From Psychrobacter maritimus (GTDB taxonomy: Bacteria; Pseudomonadota; Gammaproteobacteria; Pseudomonadales; Moraxellaceae): DNA of 64,000 nucleotides. The stretch lies in contig NZ_CAJHAJ010000010.1 of the NCBI RefSeq assembly GCF_904846345.1, forward strand, positions 16,234 to 80,233, in the 5' to 3' direction. Position 1 is the first letter of the stretch. Every line of letters begins with the position of its first letter. This document shows, piece by piece, positions 8,750-18,168 of this stretch. The notes beneath the pieces are model-generated. The model was not told the origin of the DNA, did not search any database, and saw nothing but the letters and a program-made list of their open reading frames with translations. A program made the position numbers and the translations under genes.

Positions 8750-9162
8750 CGCTTAGCCAATTAGGTATAATCTAATAAATAGACAATCAAATTTGCCAGA
8801 CGTATGATTTAATAGACAAGGTATTGATGCTGACATAAGTACTTGGTTTTGGCTAAAAACAGGGCGATACTGGTCAGCTCTTTTTACCCTCCGCGTTTTG
8901 TCATATAATAGCTGCCGTTATCATATTCACTTTTCTCATTATTCTGCTACCTGTTAAAGATATTTTTTGTTGCAATCGTCTCATTAGTATTTATGATGGA
9001 CGTAACTATTTTTATAAGCAATTCATAAGCAACACGTTATAAGCAAAGTTTTCTAAGCAAAAGGCTAGCATCGATTATCAAATATTTGACCCCATATTAT
9101 ATTTAACCTTAAGCCTGAATTTCAAACGCAACCTCTAACCATCATCTTATAAGACACCTTCT
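8750..9162. other. Leader and promoter region of ileS
   Basis: 413 bases without a supported ORF. It is AT-rich and holds the candidate ileS promoter at 8882-8909. I see no convincing T-box or other riboswitch, and ribF, which often precedes ileS in related bacteria, is absent. Confidence 0.5.
8882..8909 (+). promoter_or_regulatory. Candidate sigma-70 promoter for ileS-lspA
   Basis: A perfect -10 TATAAT (8904-8909) lies 16 bases after TTTTAC (8882-8887), a partial -35. It would give a leader of roughly 250 nt. Confidence 0.4.
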
Positions 9163-12021
9163 ATGACTGATAAAAGTAACGATACACCAAGCCAAGATTA
9201 TAAAGATACCCTAAACCTTGCCGATACGCCTTTTGCGATGCGTGCAAACCTTGCCAAACGTGAGCCAGATTGGCTGGCTGCGTGGGAAGCGGATGACGTG
9301 TACGGAAAAATTCGTCAGGCGCGTACGGGTGCGACCAAATACATTTTGCATGATGGCCCTCCATACGCCAACGGTCAGATTCACTTAGGTCACGCGGTCA
9401 ATAAAGTATTAAAAGACATTATCGTGAAGTCAAAAACCTTATCGGGCTTTGACGCGCCTTATGTGCCAGGTTGGGACTGTCATGGTCTGCCTATCGAGCA
9501 AAAAGTCGAAGCTAAAGTCGGCAAAGTCGGTCAAAAAGTCTCTGCGACCGAATTTCGTGGTCTATGCCGCGAGTATGCAAGTACGCAAATTGAGCTGCAA
9601 AAGGCAGACTTTAAACGTCTAGGCGTGTTTGGTGATTGGGACAACCCTTATCTAACGATGAACTTCCATCAAGAAGCTAACATCGTGCGCGCACTTGCTA
9701 AAATTTATGACAACGGTCACGTAACCCGCGGTATGAAGCCTGTTAACTGGTGCTTAGACTGTAGCTCTGCGCTAGCTGAAGCGGAAGTTGAATATCAAGA
9801 CAAAGTCTCTGACGCTATTTATGTGAGCTTTGATGTGCTGGATACCGAAAAGGTTGCGGCATTAAGCGAAATTGACGGCAATATCGCAGCCGTCATTTGG
9901 ACGACGACACCTTGGACGCTACCTGCTAACCAAGCAATCGCCGTACATCCTGAGCATGACTATAGTGTGGTCTTAACTGAAAAAGGTAACTTGTTACTAG
10001 CCGCTGAACTTGTCGAAACCGCCCTAAGCGAGCTTAAACTTAGCAATCAAGGCGTATTGGCAACGGTGTCAGGACGCGAGCTTGAAGGTCTGCGCGCCCA
10101 GCATCCACTGATTGCAGACCGCCAAGTACCACTAATCCTAGGCGATCACGTGACTACCGATAGCGGTACTGGCCTCGTCCATACGGCCCCTGGTCACGGT
10201 CTTGACGATTATATCGTTGGCCTGAAATATAACTTGCCCGTTGAAAACCCAGTAAGTGGTACGGGCGTCTATTTAGACAGCGCGGCGGTATTTGCCGGCG
10301 AGCATATCTATAAAGCCAATCCGCAAATTATCGCTACCTTAAATGATAATGGTCATTTAATCAGCCATACCAAAATTGAGCACAGCTATCCGCATTGCTG
10401 GCGCCATAAGTCGCCGATTATTTTCCGTGCAACGCCGCAGTGGTTTATCAATATGGAAACCAAAGGTTTACGCGAACGTGCGCTTGCCGATATCCCTAAG
10501 GTCAACTGGACGCCAGCGTGGGGACAAAACCGCATCGAAGCGATGATGACCGGTCGCCCAGATTGGTGTATCTCACGCCAGCGTACTTGGGGCGTGCCGA
10601 TTGCCTTTTTCACTCATAAAGAAACCGGCGAGCTGCATCCTAATACGCTTGAGCTGATGGAAGTTGCTGCACAAAAAATCGATGCTGGCGGCGTAGAAGC
10701 TTGGTTTGATGCCAGCTGTGAAGATTTCTTAGGCGCGGAAGCCGCGGATTATGATAAAGCAACGGATACGTTAGACGTTTGGTTTGACTCAGGAACGACG
10801 CATTTTGCCGTCCTTGAGCAGCGCGATGAATTAACCAATCCTGCTGATATGTACTTAGAAGGTTCTGATCAGCATCGCGGTTGGTTCCAGACGTCACTGC
10901 TTACTTCTGAGGCGATGTACGAGCGCCCACCGTTTAAGCAAGTATTGACCCATGGTTTTGTCGTCGATGAAAACGGCCGCAAGATGAGTAAATCACTGGG
11001 TAATATCATCACGCCGCAAGACGAGATTAATAAAACCGGCGCGGATATGCTGCGTTTGTGGATTGCGTCGAGCGATTATCGTTATGAGATGAGCGCAGGT
11101 AAAACGGTCTTTAAAGGCGCCATCGATATGTATCGCCGTATCCGTAATACCTTGCGCTTCTTGCTGGCTAATACCGATGACTTTGACTCTGCGACCAATA
11201 GCGTTGATATTAATGAGCTGGTCAGCCTTGATAAATTCATCATTGAGCGTGCGCAGACGGTACAAGCGCAAATCATCAGCGCGTATGATGCGATGGACTT
11301 TCACCAAGTCACCCAGCATATCACTGCGTTTTGCTCACAGGATTTAGGCAGCTTCTATTTAGATATTATCAAAGACCGTCAGTACACGACCCAAACTGAT
11401 GGACAGCCGCGTCGCTCTGCGCAAACGGCGATTTACCATATCGCTCATGCGTTGATTCGCTGGATTACGCCAATCTTGTCATTCACCGCGCAAGAAGCGT
11501 GGGAAGTATTGGAAGGTAAAAACGGCAATGACGCAGGATACGTGTTTACCGAAGAATGGTATACCTTCCCAGAGTTTGAGCTAAGTGCCATCAGTACCGA
11601 TGACTGGCAACGTATTATGCAGGCAAAAGATATGGTCAATAAACATATCGAAACCGCACGCGGTGAAAAAATCATCAATGCCAACTTGTCTGCTGGCGTT
11701 GATTTATATGCCGACGGTGCGATGCATGAAAGCTTGGCCAAGCTTGGCGAAGAGCTGCGTTTTGTGCTAATCACCAGTAGCGCGACTTTGAAGCCAATGA
11801 GTGCTGCCCCTGCTGACAGTCAAAACAATACTGCCCAAACTGATAACAATGCCGATGAATCAGTCGATTTAGTAGTCGAAGTCAGCGCCGCCACTGGTAC
11901 TAAATGCGTACGCTGCTGGCATATCCGCGATGATATCGGTACAGATAGTACGCACCCAGAATTATGTGCTCGCTGCGTGACCAACGTCGCAGGCGTGGGC
12001 GAGGTGCGCCATTATGCCTAA
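9163..12021 (+). CDS. ileS: Isoleucyl-tRNA synthetase
   Basis: A 952-residue class I synthetase that charges tRNA-Ile. It has the HIGH-type motif (HLGH in [12 protein letters not shown]), the CP1 editing domain with [11 protein letters not shown], the KMSKS loop ([10 protein letters not shown]), an anticodon-binding domain, and a C-terminal zinc finger with two CxxC pairs (CVRC and CARC). The length and zinc finger match the bacterial E. coli-type enzyme. The last 8 bases overlap lspA, so the two genes are translationally coupled, as in many gammaproteobacteria. A short Gln/Asn/Asp-rich stretch ([14 protein letters not shown]) precedes the zinc finger. Confidence 0.97.
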   Translation: MTDKSNDTPSQDYKDTLNLADTPFAMRANLAKREPDWLAAWEADDVYGKIRQARTGATKYILHDGPPYANGQIHLGHAVNKVLKDIIVKSKTLSGFDAPYVPGWDCHGLPIEQKVEAKVGKVGQKVSATEFRGLCREYASTQIELQKADFKRLGVFGDWDNPYLTMNFHQEANIVRALAKIYDNGHVTRGMKPVNWCLDCSSALAEAEVEYQDKVSDAIYVSFDVLDTEKVAALSEIDGNIAAVIWTTTPWTLPANQAIAVHPEHDYSVVLTEKGNLLLAAELVETALSELKLSNQGVLATVSGRELEGLRAQHPLIADRQVPLILGDHVTTDSGTGLVHTAPGHGLDDYIVGLKYNLPVENPVSGTGVYLDSAAVFAGEHIYKANPQIIATLNDNGHLISHTKIEHSYPHCWRHKSPIIFRATPQWFINMETKGLRERALADIPKVNWTPAWGQNRIEAMMTGRPDWCISRQRTWGVPIAFFTHKETGELHPNTLELMEVAAQKIDAGGVEAWFDASCEDFLGAEAADYDKATDTLDVWFDSGTTHFAVLEQRDELTNPADMYLEGSDQHRGWFQTSLLTSEAMYERPPFKQVLTHGFVVDENGRKMSKSLGNIITPQDEINKTGADMLRLWIASSDYRYEMSAGKTVFKGAIDMYRRIRNTLRFLLANTDDFDSATNSVDINELVSLDKFIIERAQTVQAQIISAYDAMDFHQVTQHITAFCSQDLGSFYLDIIKDRQYTTQTDGQPRRSAQTAIYHIAHALIRWITPILSFTAQEAWEVLEGKNGNDAGYVFTEEWYTFPEFELSAISTDDWQRIMQAKDMVNKHIETARGEKIINANLSAGVDLYADGAMHESLAKLGEELRFVLITSSATLKPMSAAPADSQNNTAQTDNNADESVDLVVEVSAATGTKCVRCWHIRDDIGTDSTHPELCARCVTNVAGVGEVRHYA

Positions 12022-12664
12022 ATCAGCGCCTAACTCTACGCCTAATCCGACAGACTCATCGGAACATAAGCAACCGCAGGTTGAGGTTGATCATTCGCCT
12101 AAACCTGCACATGCGACCACGGGCAGCTCAACCACGCCCAAAAGTCGCCTGAATAAGACCCCAAAAATGGTTACTAATGGCAGTCGCGCTTTTATGTGGT
12201 ACTTGCTATCACTGGTTGTGATTATTATTGATCAGTGGACGAAGTGGTTGGCTGAAACCAAGCTAAACTTCCTCGAGCCCGTACCCGTGATTGAGCCGTT
12301 TTTAAATTGGACGCTTGCTTATAATTATGGTGCTGCCTTTAGCTTTTTGGCCGATGCAGGCGGTTGGCAAAAATGGTTTTTTGCTGGACTTGCACTAATT
12401 ATGTCGCTATTTTTAATCGGCTATCTGGTAAAAGCGCCGCGTAAAGCCAAGTTGTTATCATTGGGTCTAGCCTTGGTGCTTGGCGGCGCCATTGGCAACC
12501 TGATTGACCGCTTGCTCCATGGTCACGTGATTGACTTTATTCATGTGCATTATGCTGACGTTTGGCATTATCCAATTTTTAATATTGCCGATATTGGTAT
12601 TTGTATTGGTGTGGCGTTGATTGTTATTGATATGCTGTTTTTGGAAAAAAAGCGTGATGCTTAA
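12014..12664 (+). CDS. lspA: Lipoprotein signal peptidase (signal peptidase II)
   Basis: An inner-membrane aspartic protease that removes signal peptides from prolipoproteins. It has four membrane segments and both conserved Asp-containing blocks: [16 protein letters not shown] and [11 protein letters not shown]. It is 216 aa against about 165 normally, because of a hydrophilic N-terminal tail of some 50 residues (Ser/Thr/Pro/Asn-rich). GAGG at 12001-12004, 9 bases before ATG 12014, and the overlap with ileS support the long start; the alternative ATG at 12167 lacks a ribosome-binding site. In many relatives fkpB follows directly; here it lies 2.4 kb downstream. Confidence 0.95.
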   Translation: MPKSAPNSTPNPTDSSEHKQPQVEVDHSPKPAHATTGSSTTPKSRLNKTPKMVTNGSRAFMWYLLSLVVIIIDQWTKWLAETKLNFLEPVPVIEPFLNWTLAYNYGAAFSFLADAGGWQKWFFAGLALIMSLFLIGYLVKAPRKAKLLSLGLALVLGGAIGNLIDRLLHGHVIDFIHVHYADVWHYPIFNIADIGICIGVALIVIDMLFLEKKRDA

Positions 12665-12690
12665 ATGATATAAATAAGATGACTTTGTAA

Positions 12691-12722
12691 ATAGGCTACC
12701 AAATCGGTAGCCTATTTTTTTT
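12691..12722 (+). terminator. Terminator of ileS-lspA
   Basis: A perfect 10-bp stem (ATAGGCTACC / GGTAGCCTAT) is followed by seven or more T residues. Confidence 0.92.
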
Positions 12723-12834
12723 GCGTTTTTGTCGAGAGATAGCATATCGAATCTTATCGATAACGTAAGCCATATAGTCGAATGGCGCGAAAAACGCTAA
12801 AGTATGATCAGTTCAATATAAAAAGGTTGCTGCC

Positions 12835-13476
12835 ATGTCTGATAATCAAACGTCTAATAACCAAACGTCTAATAACCCAATAAAGCCTATTGCTCAAAAA
12901 AAAATCTCAGCTTCTGACGACATTAATGATAAGAACAATAATGGTAATGGCGTGACTTTATCAGTGATACAAGCAGATATCACTACGCTAAATGTCGATG
13001 CCATTGTCAATGCTGCCAATTCAAGTTTGCTTGGCGGCGGCGGTGTAGACGGCGCGATTCATCGGGCAGCTGGACGTGAGTTATTAACATATTGTCGTAC
13101 ATTGAATGGTTGCCAGACAGGCGATGCTAAAATCAGTCCCGCGTTTAAGCTGCCTTGCCAATATGTGATTCACACGGTAGGCCCTGTTTGGCATGGCGGC
13201 AATCAACATGAGCCAGAGCTACTCGCCAACTGTTATCGAAACTCACTAGATTTAGCCGTCAAGCACAATCTTACTAGCATTGCCTTCCCCGCTATTAGTA
13301 CCGGTGTTTATGGTTACCCGCTGGATAAAGCAACCAAAGTAGCAATTGATACAGTGCAAAATTATGTGTTAAATGCTCTAGAACAGGCGACTAATTTCTC
13401 TATCCGCGAAGTTGTCTTTTGCTGCTTTTCAGCCAGCGATGCCGCTGTTTATAAACAAGTGTTAGAGTCGATTTAA
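12835..13476 (+). CDS. Macrodomain protein, O-acetyl-ADP-ribose deacetylase-like (YmdB family)
   Basis: Residues 40-210 form a macrodomain: [19 protein letters not shown], the glycine loop [16 protein letters not shown], and [12 protein letters not shown], the ADP-ribose-binding loops of MacroD/YmdB enzymes. These hydrolyse O-acetyl-ADP-ribose and can remove mono-ADP-ribose from proteins. The first ~38 residues are a disordered tail with a short duplication ([11 protein letters not shown]). AAAGG lies 8 bases before the ATG. It is a single-gene unit between two terminators, and no ADP-ribosyltransferase or sirtuin gene is next to it. Confidence 0.93.
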   Translation: MSDNQTSNNQTSNNPIKPIAQKKISASDDINDKNNNGNGVTLSVIQADITTLNVDAIVNAANSSLLGGGGVDGAIHRAAGRELLTYCRTLNGCQTGDAKISPAFKLPCQYVIHTVGPVWHGGNQHEPELLANCYRNSLDLAVKHNLTSIAFPAISTGVYGYPLDKATKVAIDTVQNYVLNALEQATNFSIREVVFCCFSASDAAVYKQVLESI

Positions 13477-13507
13477 AGCGATATTTATAAAATCATTAAA
13501 CATAAAA

Positions 13508-13534
13508 AAACCACTAGCAATAGTGGTTTTTTAT
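13508..13534. terminator. Terminator between the macrodomain and hemerythrin genes
   Basis: Stem AAACCACTA (13508-13516) / TAGTGGTTT (13521-13529) with flanking A and T runs, serving convergent genes. Confidence 0.85.
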
Positions 13535-13575
13535 TTTGAACGTTGCAATTCATTCCTACATTTAAAACAACGTAA

Positions 13576-14070
13576 TCATGCATCATCTGCATGTGTTTGC
13601 TTAAACTCAGCATACTCAACTTGATACAATGAGCCAAGACGTTGCTGCAAGTCGCTATCTAAAATCTTTTTCGCCTCTTTAAAAAACTTGTTTTCTTCTT
13701 CTTTTAAATGATGGCGTACCTTATGAATCAAATCTGCACAGGTGCTATCCCATTTCTCTTGACCAATACGTCCATCATCCAAGGTTTCCATCATCTCATC
13801 CATTTCATGATGCTCAGTAATGGCATGCCGAGACAAATCAAGCCCATCATCATGCTGCATGACGGGCACATATAAATGGCGCTCTTCTGCTGCCGCATGC
13901 GAGTGTAATTCAAGCTTTAACTCTTCATAAATGGCTTTACGCTGCGCCTCATCTTTCGTGCTTTCAAGCTTATCGCATAACGCCCGCTGTATCTCATGAT
14001 TGTCGATTAAGGCTGCAAAGATATCTTGTGTTAAATCAACTTCGTTAGCATTATTATTGTTATTACTCAT
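13576..14070 (-). CDS. Hemerythrin HHE-domain protein
   Basis: A 164-residue four-helix protein with metal-binding His and Glu residues at the expected positions: His25 in the first helix (DNHEIQ), HSHAAAEERH in the second, ITEHHEMDEM in the third and HHLKEEENKFF in the fourth. Hemerythrin-like proteins bind a di-iron centre and act in oxygen, NO or iron-stress handling. The stretch is generally like the YtfE/DUF-type HHE family, but there is no N-terminal ScdA domain. A strong AGAGGA ribosome-binding site precedes ATG 14070. The N-terminus begins with a run of Asn (SNNNNNAN). Confidence 0.9.
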   Translation of the reverse strand: MSNNNNNANEVDLTQDIFAALIDNHEIQRALCDKLESTKDEAQRKAIYEELKLELHSHAAAEERHLYVPVMQHDDGLDLSRHAITEHHEMDEMMETLDDGRIGQEKWDSTCADLIHKVRHHLKEEENKFFKEAKKILDSDLQQRLGSLYQVEYAEFKQTHADDA

Positions 14071-14264
14071 TACTTTCCTCTTTAAAGTTATTGCTACGTT
14101 AAGTATTCAAATGGTTCTATTTAATCCTCAAGTATCATAACAATAATAAAAGCCGCTATTGTCATCTATCAGTTAGCAATAGATAGTCATTTGGTTAAGG
14201 TCAGCATTCAACAATGATGAATCAGAAAGTTATTCAATACTTTAATCAATGCATCTGTCAAAAT

Positions 14265-14942
14265 CTAGACAAAAGGCAAATTTTCCAAGAATGCAAAGTC
14301 TTTACCCGCCAATATAAACAACAATCCTGCCAAATTAATAATAACGGTTAAATAATAAGTAATACGAAATTCAGGCTTTTGCGACTTATGACGCAAGTAG
14401 GTTTGCGCGACCATCGCCCCAACCCAACCGCCAAGCGCACTTAGCAGATGCAATGTTGACTCAGGCGTCCGCCAAGCGCCACTTTGGGCAGCAGCTTTGT
14501 CTTTGGCATACATGCCATAGGTAATGACGCCTAATACCGCGTACCAAGCAAGTACCAGCCAGCTTAGCTTATTCATGACCACCAATAAAATTAAAACCCC
14601 ATAAAAGCCAATACCAAGAAACAAGCGTTTCTTTTGCCCTGCTTTAAACTCTGCTTGGGCGCTGCGTTTATGATTCCGCTGCCGAATTTGGCGGTTCTTT
14701 TGAGCCATTTTTTGCTGCACAAAGCTGAGTTCTTGCACATCCTTTGCCTGCAAGCGACCCTGATTGTCTTGCCCCACTATAAAAACCACTTGCTCGCCAA
14801 TTTCGGGACGACGCTGGGCTTTAAACGCGCTGACATGAAAAAATACCGACTCACCCGCAGCGGTTTCGATAAAACCAAAACCTTTATCGTCCTGCCATTT
14901 TTTAATATGACCTTGTTGTTTATTTGCCATCGGTTTTGCCAT
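14265..14942 (-). CDS. Cold-shock domain fused to DUF1294 membrane protein
   Basis: Residues 5-70 form a cold-shock (OB-fold) nucleic-acid-binding domain with RNP1 KGFGFI and RNP2 VFFHVSA. A basic linker rich in Arg, Gln and Lys follows, then about four membrane segments and the DUF1294 signature with RHKSQKPEFR. The fusion is a recognised architecture in proteobacteria; the function of DUF1294 is unknown, and the protein presumably holds an RNA-binding domain at the membrane. I set the start at ATG 14942 because AGAGAGAG lies 10 bases upstream; a TTG at 14972 is also in frame. Confidence 0.88.
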   Translation of the reverse strand: MAKPMANKQQGHIKKWQDDKGFGFIETAAGESVFFHVSAFKAQRRPEIGEQVVFIVGQDNQGRLQAKDVQELSFVQQKMAQKNRQIRQRNHKRSAQAEFKAGQKKRLFLGIGFYGVLILLVVMNKLSWLVLAWYAVLGVITYGMYAKDKAAAQSGAWRTPESTLHLLSALGGWVGAMVAQTYLRHKSQKPEFRITYYLTVIINLAGLLFILAGKDFAFLENLPFV

Positions 14943-15099
14943 AAATACTTCGCTCTCTCTTAGATTCGCCAAATATATTACACTATTTGCGTTACACTAT
15001 TTAGGCTTACAACTTATCCCAGATGACTTATCATTTGCGACATTATTCTTAACCATATTTTTAATTATTTTTCGACTCCAGCAATAGGTAGCTTTTACT

Positions 15100-15597
15100 A
15101 TGACCGATTCTCAATTTATCACGCCTAATGAAGACATACGTATCACCCACGGCAGCCTTGTGAAGCTGCATTTTGAAGTATCGCTAGAAAACGGTACCGT
15201 GATTGACTCAACCTTTAACCGCGATGCGCCTGTGACGCTGACGATTGGCGATGAGAGCTTTTTACCGGGTTTTGAGCAAGTGCTGATGAACCTACGAGCT
15301 GGCGATACACGCACGGCTCACCTTGAGCCTGAGCAAGCGTTTGGTGAGTGGAATCCTGATAACATCCAGCATTTTAGCCGCACCCAATTTGCCTTGGTCG
15401 CTGACAATCCTGAAATCGGTATGCTGGTCGAGTTTGAAGACAAAGGTAAAAACACCCTGCCCGGTACCATTAGCGCCATCAATGACGACGAAGTAGAAGT
15501 CGATTTTAACCATCCACTTGCTGGTCAATCGGTACTTTTTAAAGTAAAAATATTCCAAGTCACCCCACCGGGCGTCACAGGTATCAAGCTGATGTAG
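15100..15597 (+). CDS. fkpB: FKBP-type peptidyl-prolyl cis-trans isomerase, SlpA/FkpB type
   Basis: A 165-residue cytoplasmic proline isomerase/chaperone. The FKBP core has LHFEVSLENGTVIDST, FLPGFEQVL and the inserted-in-flap domain with FGEWNPDNIQ typical of SlpA/SlyD proteins. It lacks the His-rich metal tail of SlyD, favouring FkpB. AGGTAG precedes the ATG. In E. coli and relatives fkpB follows lspA; here the same order is kept but three unrelated genes intervene. Confidence 0.9.
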   Translation: MTDSQFITPNEDIRITHGSLVKLHFEVSLENGTVIDSTFNRDAPVTLTIGDESFLPGFEQVLMNLRAGDTRTAHLEPEQAFGEWNPDNIQHFSRTQFALVADNPEIGMLVEFEDKGKNTLPGTISAINDDEVEVDFNHPLAGQSVLFKVKIFQVTPPGVTGIKLM

Positions 15598-15638
15598 TAT
15601 AAAAATAGCTCTGTATTAAAATCAAAAAGGACAGATAC

Positions 15639-16679
15639 ATGCAATACCAAACACTGCCACAACTCAATGAAAAAGTTTCAAAAATTTGCTTAGGGACGAT
15701 GACGTGGGGACAGCAAAATAGCGAAAGCGATGCGCATGCACAGATGGACATGGCGCTTAATGCAGGCGTGAACTTTTGGGATACCGCTGAGATGTATCCG
15801 TCGCCGCCTGATAAAGACAAACAAGGCGATACCGAACGCTTTATGGGCACATGGTTTAACAAAACCAAACAGCGTAACAAGGTCATTCTTGCCAGTAAAA
15901 TATCACCGATGAATTTTTTACGTGACGGTCAAACGCGCTTTAATGCCGCGCATATCAGTAGCGCCATCGATAGCAATCTTGAGCGCCTACAAACCGATTA
16001 TATTGATATTTATCAGCTACACTGGCCTGAACGTCAAACCAATTATTTTAGCCAGCTCGGTTACACTGAAGAGATGGCAGCGCAGTCGCTAGATGATTTG
16101 ACGCCTTTTTTGGATACTATCCAAGCACTAAATGATGAGATTAAAAAAGGTCGCATTCGTGCTTATGGACTATCCAATGACACCGCTTGGGGTCTGATGC
16201 GCTATCTGTGGGAAGCGGAAAAAAATGGTTTAATCGCGCCTATCACGGTGCAAAATCCTTATAGTTTGCTAAACCGCGTATATGAAGTTGGCATGGCAGA
16301 GATTGCCCATCGTGAAAATGTCGGTTTACTTGCCTACTCGCCGCTCGGCTTTGGGGTACTGTCTGGTAAATATCTTGACGGTAAACGTCCTACTGGCGCG
16401 CGCCTGACGATGTATGATCGCTTTGCTCGTTATACCAATGAAGAAGCACTATCAGCCACCGCCAAATATGCCAAAATCGCAGCAGATGCTGGTTTGGATA
16501 TGGCGCAAATGGCATTGGCCTTTGTCAATTCGCGCTCGTTTGTCACCAGTAATATTATTGGGGCGACCACCACTGAGCAGCTGCAATCCAATATTGATAG
16601 CATCAACTTAACTTTAAGCGCAGATATCTTAGCTGCTATCGAAGCGGTACATACCCAGCATCCTAATCCGTCACCATAA
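15639..16679 (+). CDS. tas: Aldo/keto reductase, Tas family
   Basis: A 346-residue NADP(H)-dependent aldo-keto reductase, the same length as E. coli Tas, and similar over its full length by eye (SKICLGTMTWG, DTAEMYP, QLHWPER, TVQNPYSLLNR, LAYSPLGFG). The catalytic tetrad is visible: Asp and Tyr in FWDTAEMYPSP, Lys in ILASKIS and His in YQLHWP. Physiological substrates are not established. AAGGACAG precedes ATG 15639, and the gene lies only 41 bases after fkpB, so the two may be co-transcribed. Confidence 0.92.
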   Translation: MQYQTLPQLNEKVSKICLGTMTWGQQNSESDAHAQMDMALNAGVNFWDTAEMYPSPPDKDKQGDTERFMGTWFNKTKQRNKVILASKISPMNFLRDGQTRFNAAHISSAIDSNLERLQTDYIDIYQLHWPERQTNYFSQLGYTEEMAAQSLDDLTPFLDTIQALNDEIKKGRIRAYGLSNDTAWGLMRYLWEAEKNGLIAPITVQNPYSLLNRVYEVGMAEIAHRENVGLLAYSPLGFGVLSGKYLDGKRPTGARLTMYDRFARYTNEEALSATAKYAKIAADAGLDMAQMALAFVNSRSFVTSNIIGATTTEQLQSNIDSINLTLSADILAAIEAVHTQHPNPSP

Positions 16680-16749
16680 TTTTACGTGGTCATAGATTGA
16701 TATTGTTCAGTTTTCAATAACCTGACGTTCAGGTATTGGTATAGCAAAG

Positions 16750-16798
16750 AAAAAGGCGCAAATCGTTAGTATTAACTACTAAGATTTGCGCCTTTTTT
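16750..16798. terminator. Bidirectional terminator between tas and the acyltransferase gene
   Basis: AAAAAGGCGCAAATC (16750-16764) pairs with GATTTGCGCCTTTTT (16783-16797), and an inner TTAGT/ACTAA stem extends it. Confidence 0.92.
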
Positions 16799-16864
16799 AT
16801 GACTACTTTTCTGCTACTACTTTTTCTATTAAAGCTTTTCTATTTTAGACCGTTTGATGCTTGC

Positions 16865-17665
16865 TTATACTTTAGCTGCTTTCGTTAATACGCGTGAATG
16901 TAATTCAGCCAAGCCTTCATGCATATGCGCTTGTAATAAATCAGTCAGCTCACTTTTGCTCAAGCCTTTAGGATCTATCGGCTCAAGCGGTAAGACAAAA
17001 GCCGTCACGTCTTTACTATCAAGCACCTTTTTTAAACTTTGCTTCATCGTCAGCTTACCGTAATAAGGTAACGCTTCACTCAAAGTGCCGTCCTTATTCA
17101 CATAAGCAATTACTAGCGGGCGTACAGGCACGTCCGCATCTATCGCCGCTTGTAGCAAGGTGCCGTGGATACGCTTAATTTTTTTGCCATCAGTGGTAGT
17201 CGCTTCTGGAAAAAAGATTACCGAAAAGCCCTTGGTTAAAAAGGTAGCAATTTGGGCAGCGACCGTGCCAGCATCACCGGAACCACGCTCGATAAATACC
17301 GTCCCTGCCGCATACGCCAACTTACCAAATATCGGCCAATCGCCAATTTCGGCTTTTGATAAGAAAAAAGCAGGGCTTAGCGTACCCACTACCGGAATAT
17401 CCATCCATGACACATGGTTAGAAACCCATAGACCGTGGTGTTGCTCTACGCGCTCGACTGCCACGACCTGTACGCCAAAAGAGCCTGCCATTTTTCGGCA
17501 AAACGCTTGAATATAGCGCGGCAGTTTTTCGCGTGGTGGCTGTTTAAAGGCACCAATACGTTGGGCGGCGCGTAGTCCGCCAGCGATAGTGGTGGTCATG
17601 CCAGCGATTTGTTTGCCGCGACCTAATTGCTGTTTGAGTGAAAAGCCTGACTTAGATTGGCTCAT
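16865..17665 (-). CDS. Lysophospholipid acyltransferase (PlsC family)
   Basis: A 266-residue membrane-associated acyltransferase. It has the catalytic HX4D motif (NHVSWMD), the second block around VFIERG, and the third block FFPEATTTDG, which replaces the usual FPEGTR, plus a fourth block with VRPLVIAY. These enzymes acylate lysophosphatidic acid or related lysolipids. The altered third block makes a variant lysolipid or N-acyl substrate possible, so I give no symbol. GAGGGA lies upstream of ATG 17665. Confidence 0.87.
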   Translation of the reverse strand: MSQSKSGFSLKQQLGRGKQIAGMTTTIAGGLRAAQRIGAFKQPPREKLPRYIQAFCRKMAGSFGVQVVAVERVEQHHGLWVSNHVSWMDIPVVGTLSPAFFLSKAEIGDWPIFGKLAYAAGTVFIERGSGDAGTVAAQIATFLTKGFSVIFFPEATTTDGKKIKRIHGTLLQAAIDADVPVRPLVIAYVNKDGTLSEALPYYGKLTMKQSLKKVLDSKDVTAFVLPLEPIDPKGLSKSELTDLLQAHMHEGLAELHSRVLTKAAKV

Positions 17666-18168
17666 CTGTGTCCCTCGTGGTTAAAAACTTATGGATTAAA
17701 ACTTATTTATTAAAAAGCCTATTTATTAAAATAGCTTATATGGCTAAAAAGCTCATTGCTTAAAAAACGTATGATTATATCTCGTAAACAAGCGTCATGA
17801 GTATAACAAAATTTATTCATTCAGTGACGACTTGTACACTGAGTTATGAGTGGCTTTTGTTAATATTTTGCAATAGTTAGCTATCAGCTCATTTTTACGC
17901 CTCTCATTTTTACTTTACCACCGCTCGACAGATTAGCACGTTTAGAAAAGCCAACCTTGTCGTTAATAGCCTCTTTCCGAAAACCCTAATACTTTCATTA
18001 TTAAAACATTTAATAATAAACGCTGTAACATAAAAGTATGGCTAATTGCCTTAATACGCTTTAATATCAAGTGATAAGACCACATATAGAGGGTCATACG
18101 AAGGCTATAGCGACGCTTAACAAACCGATATTAGCCATCTATTTACTTAATGACATAGGTGATACTCT
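17666..18168. other. Divergent intergenic region, AT-rich
   Basis: 503 bases with no supported gene. Bases 17680-17770 contain degenerate repeats of TTATTAAAA-like units. I could not single out a strong promoter for either gene. Confidence 0.5.
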
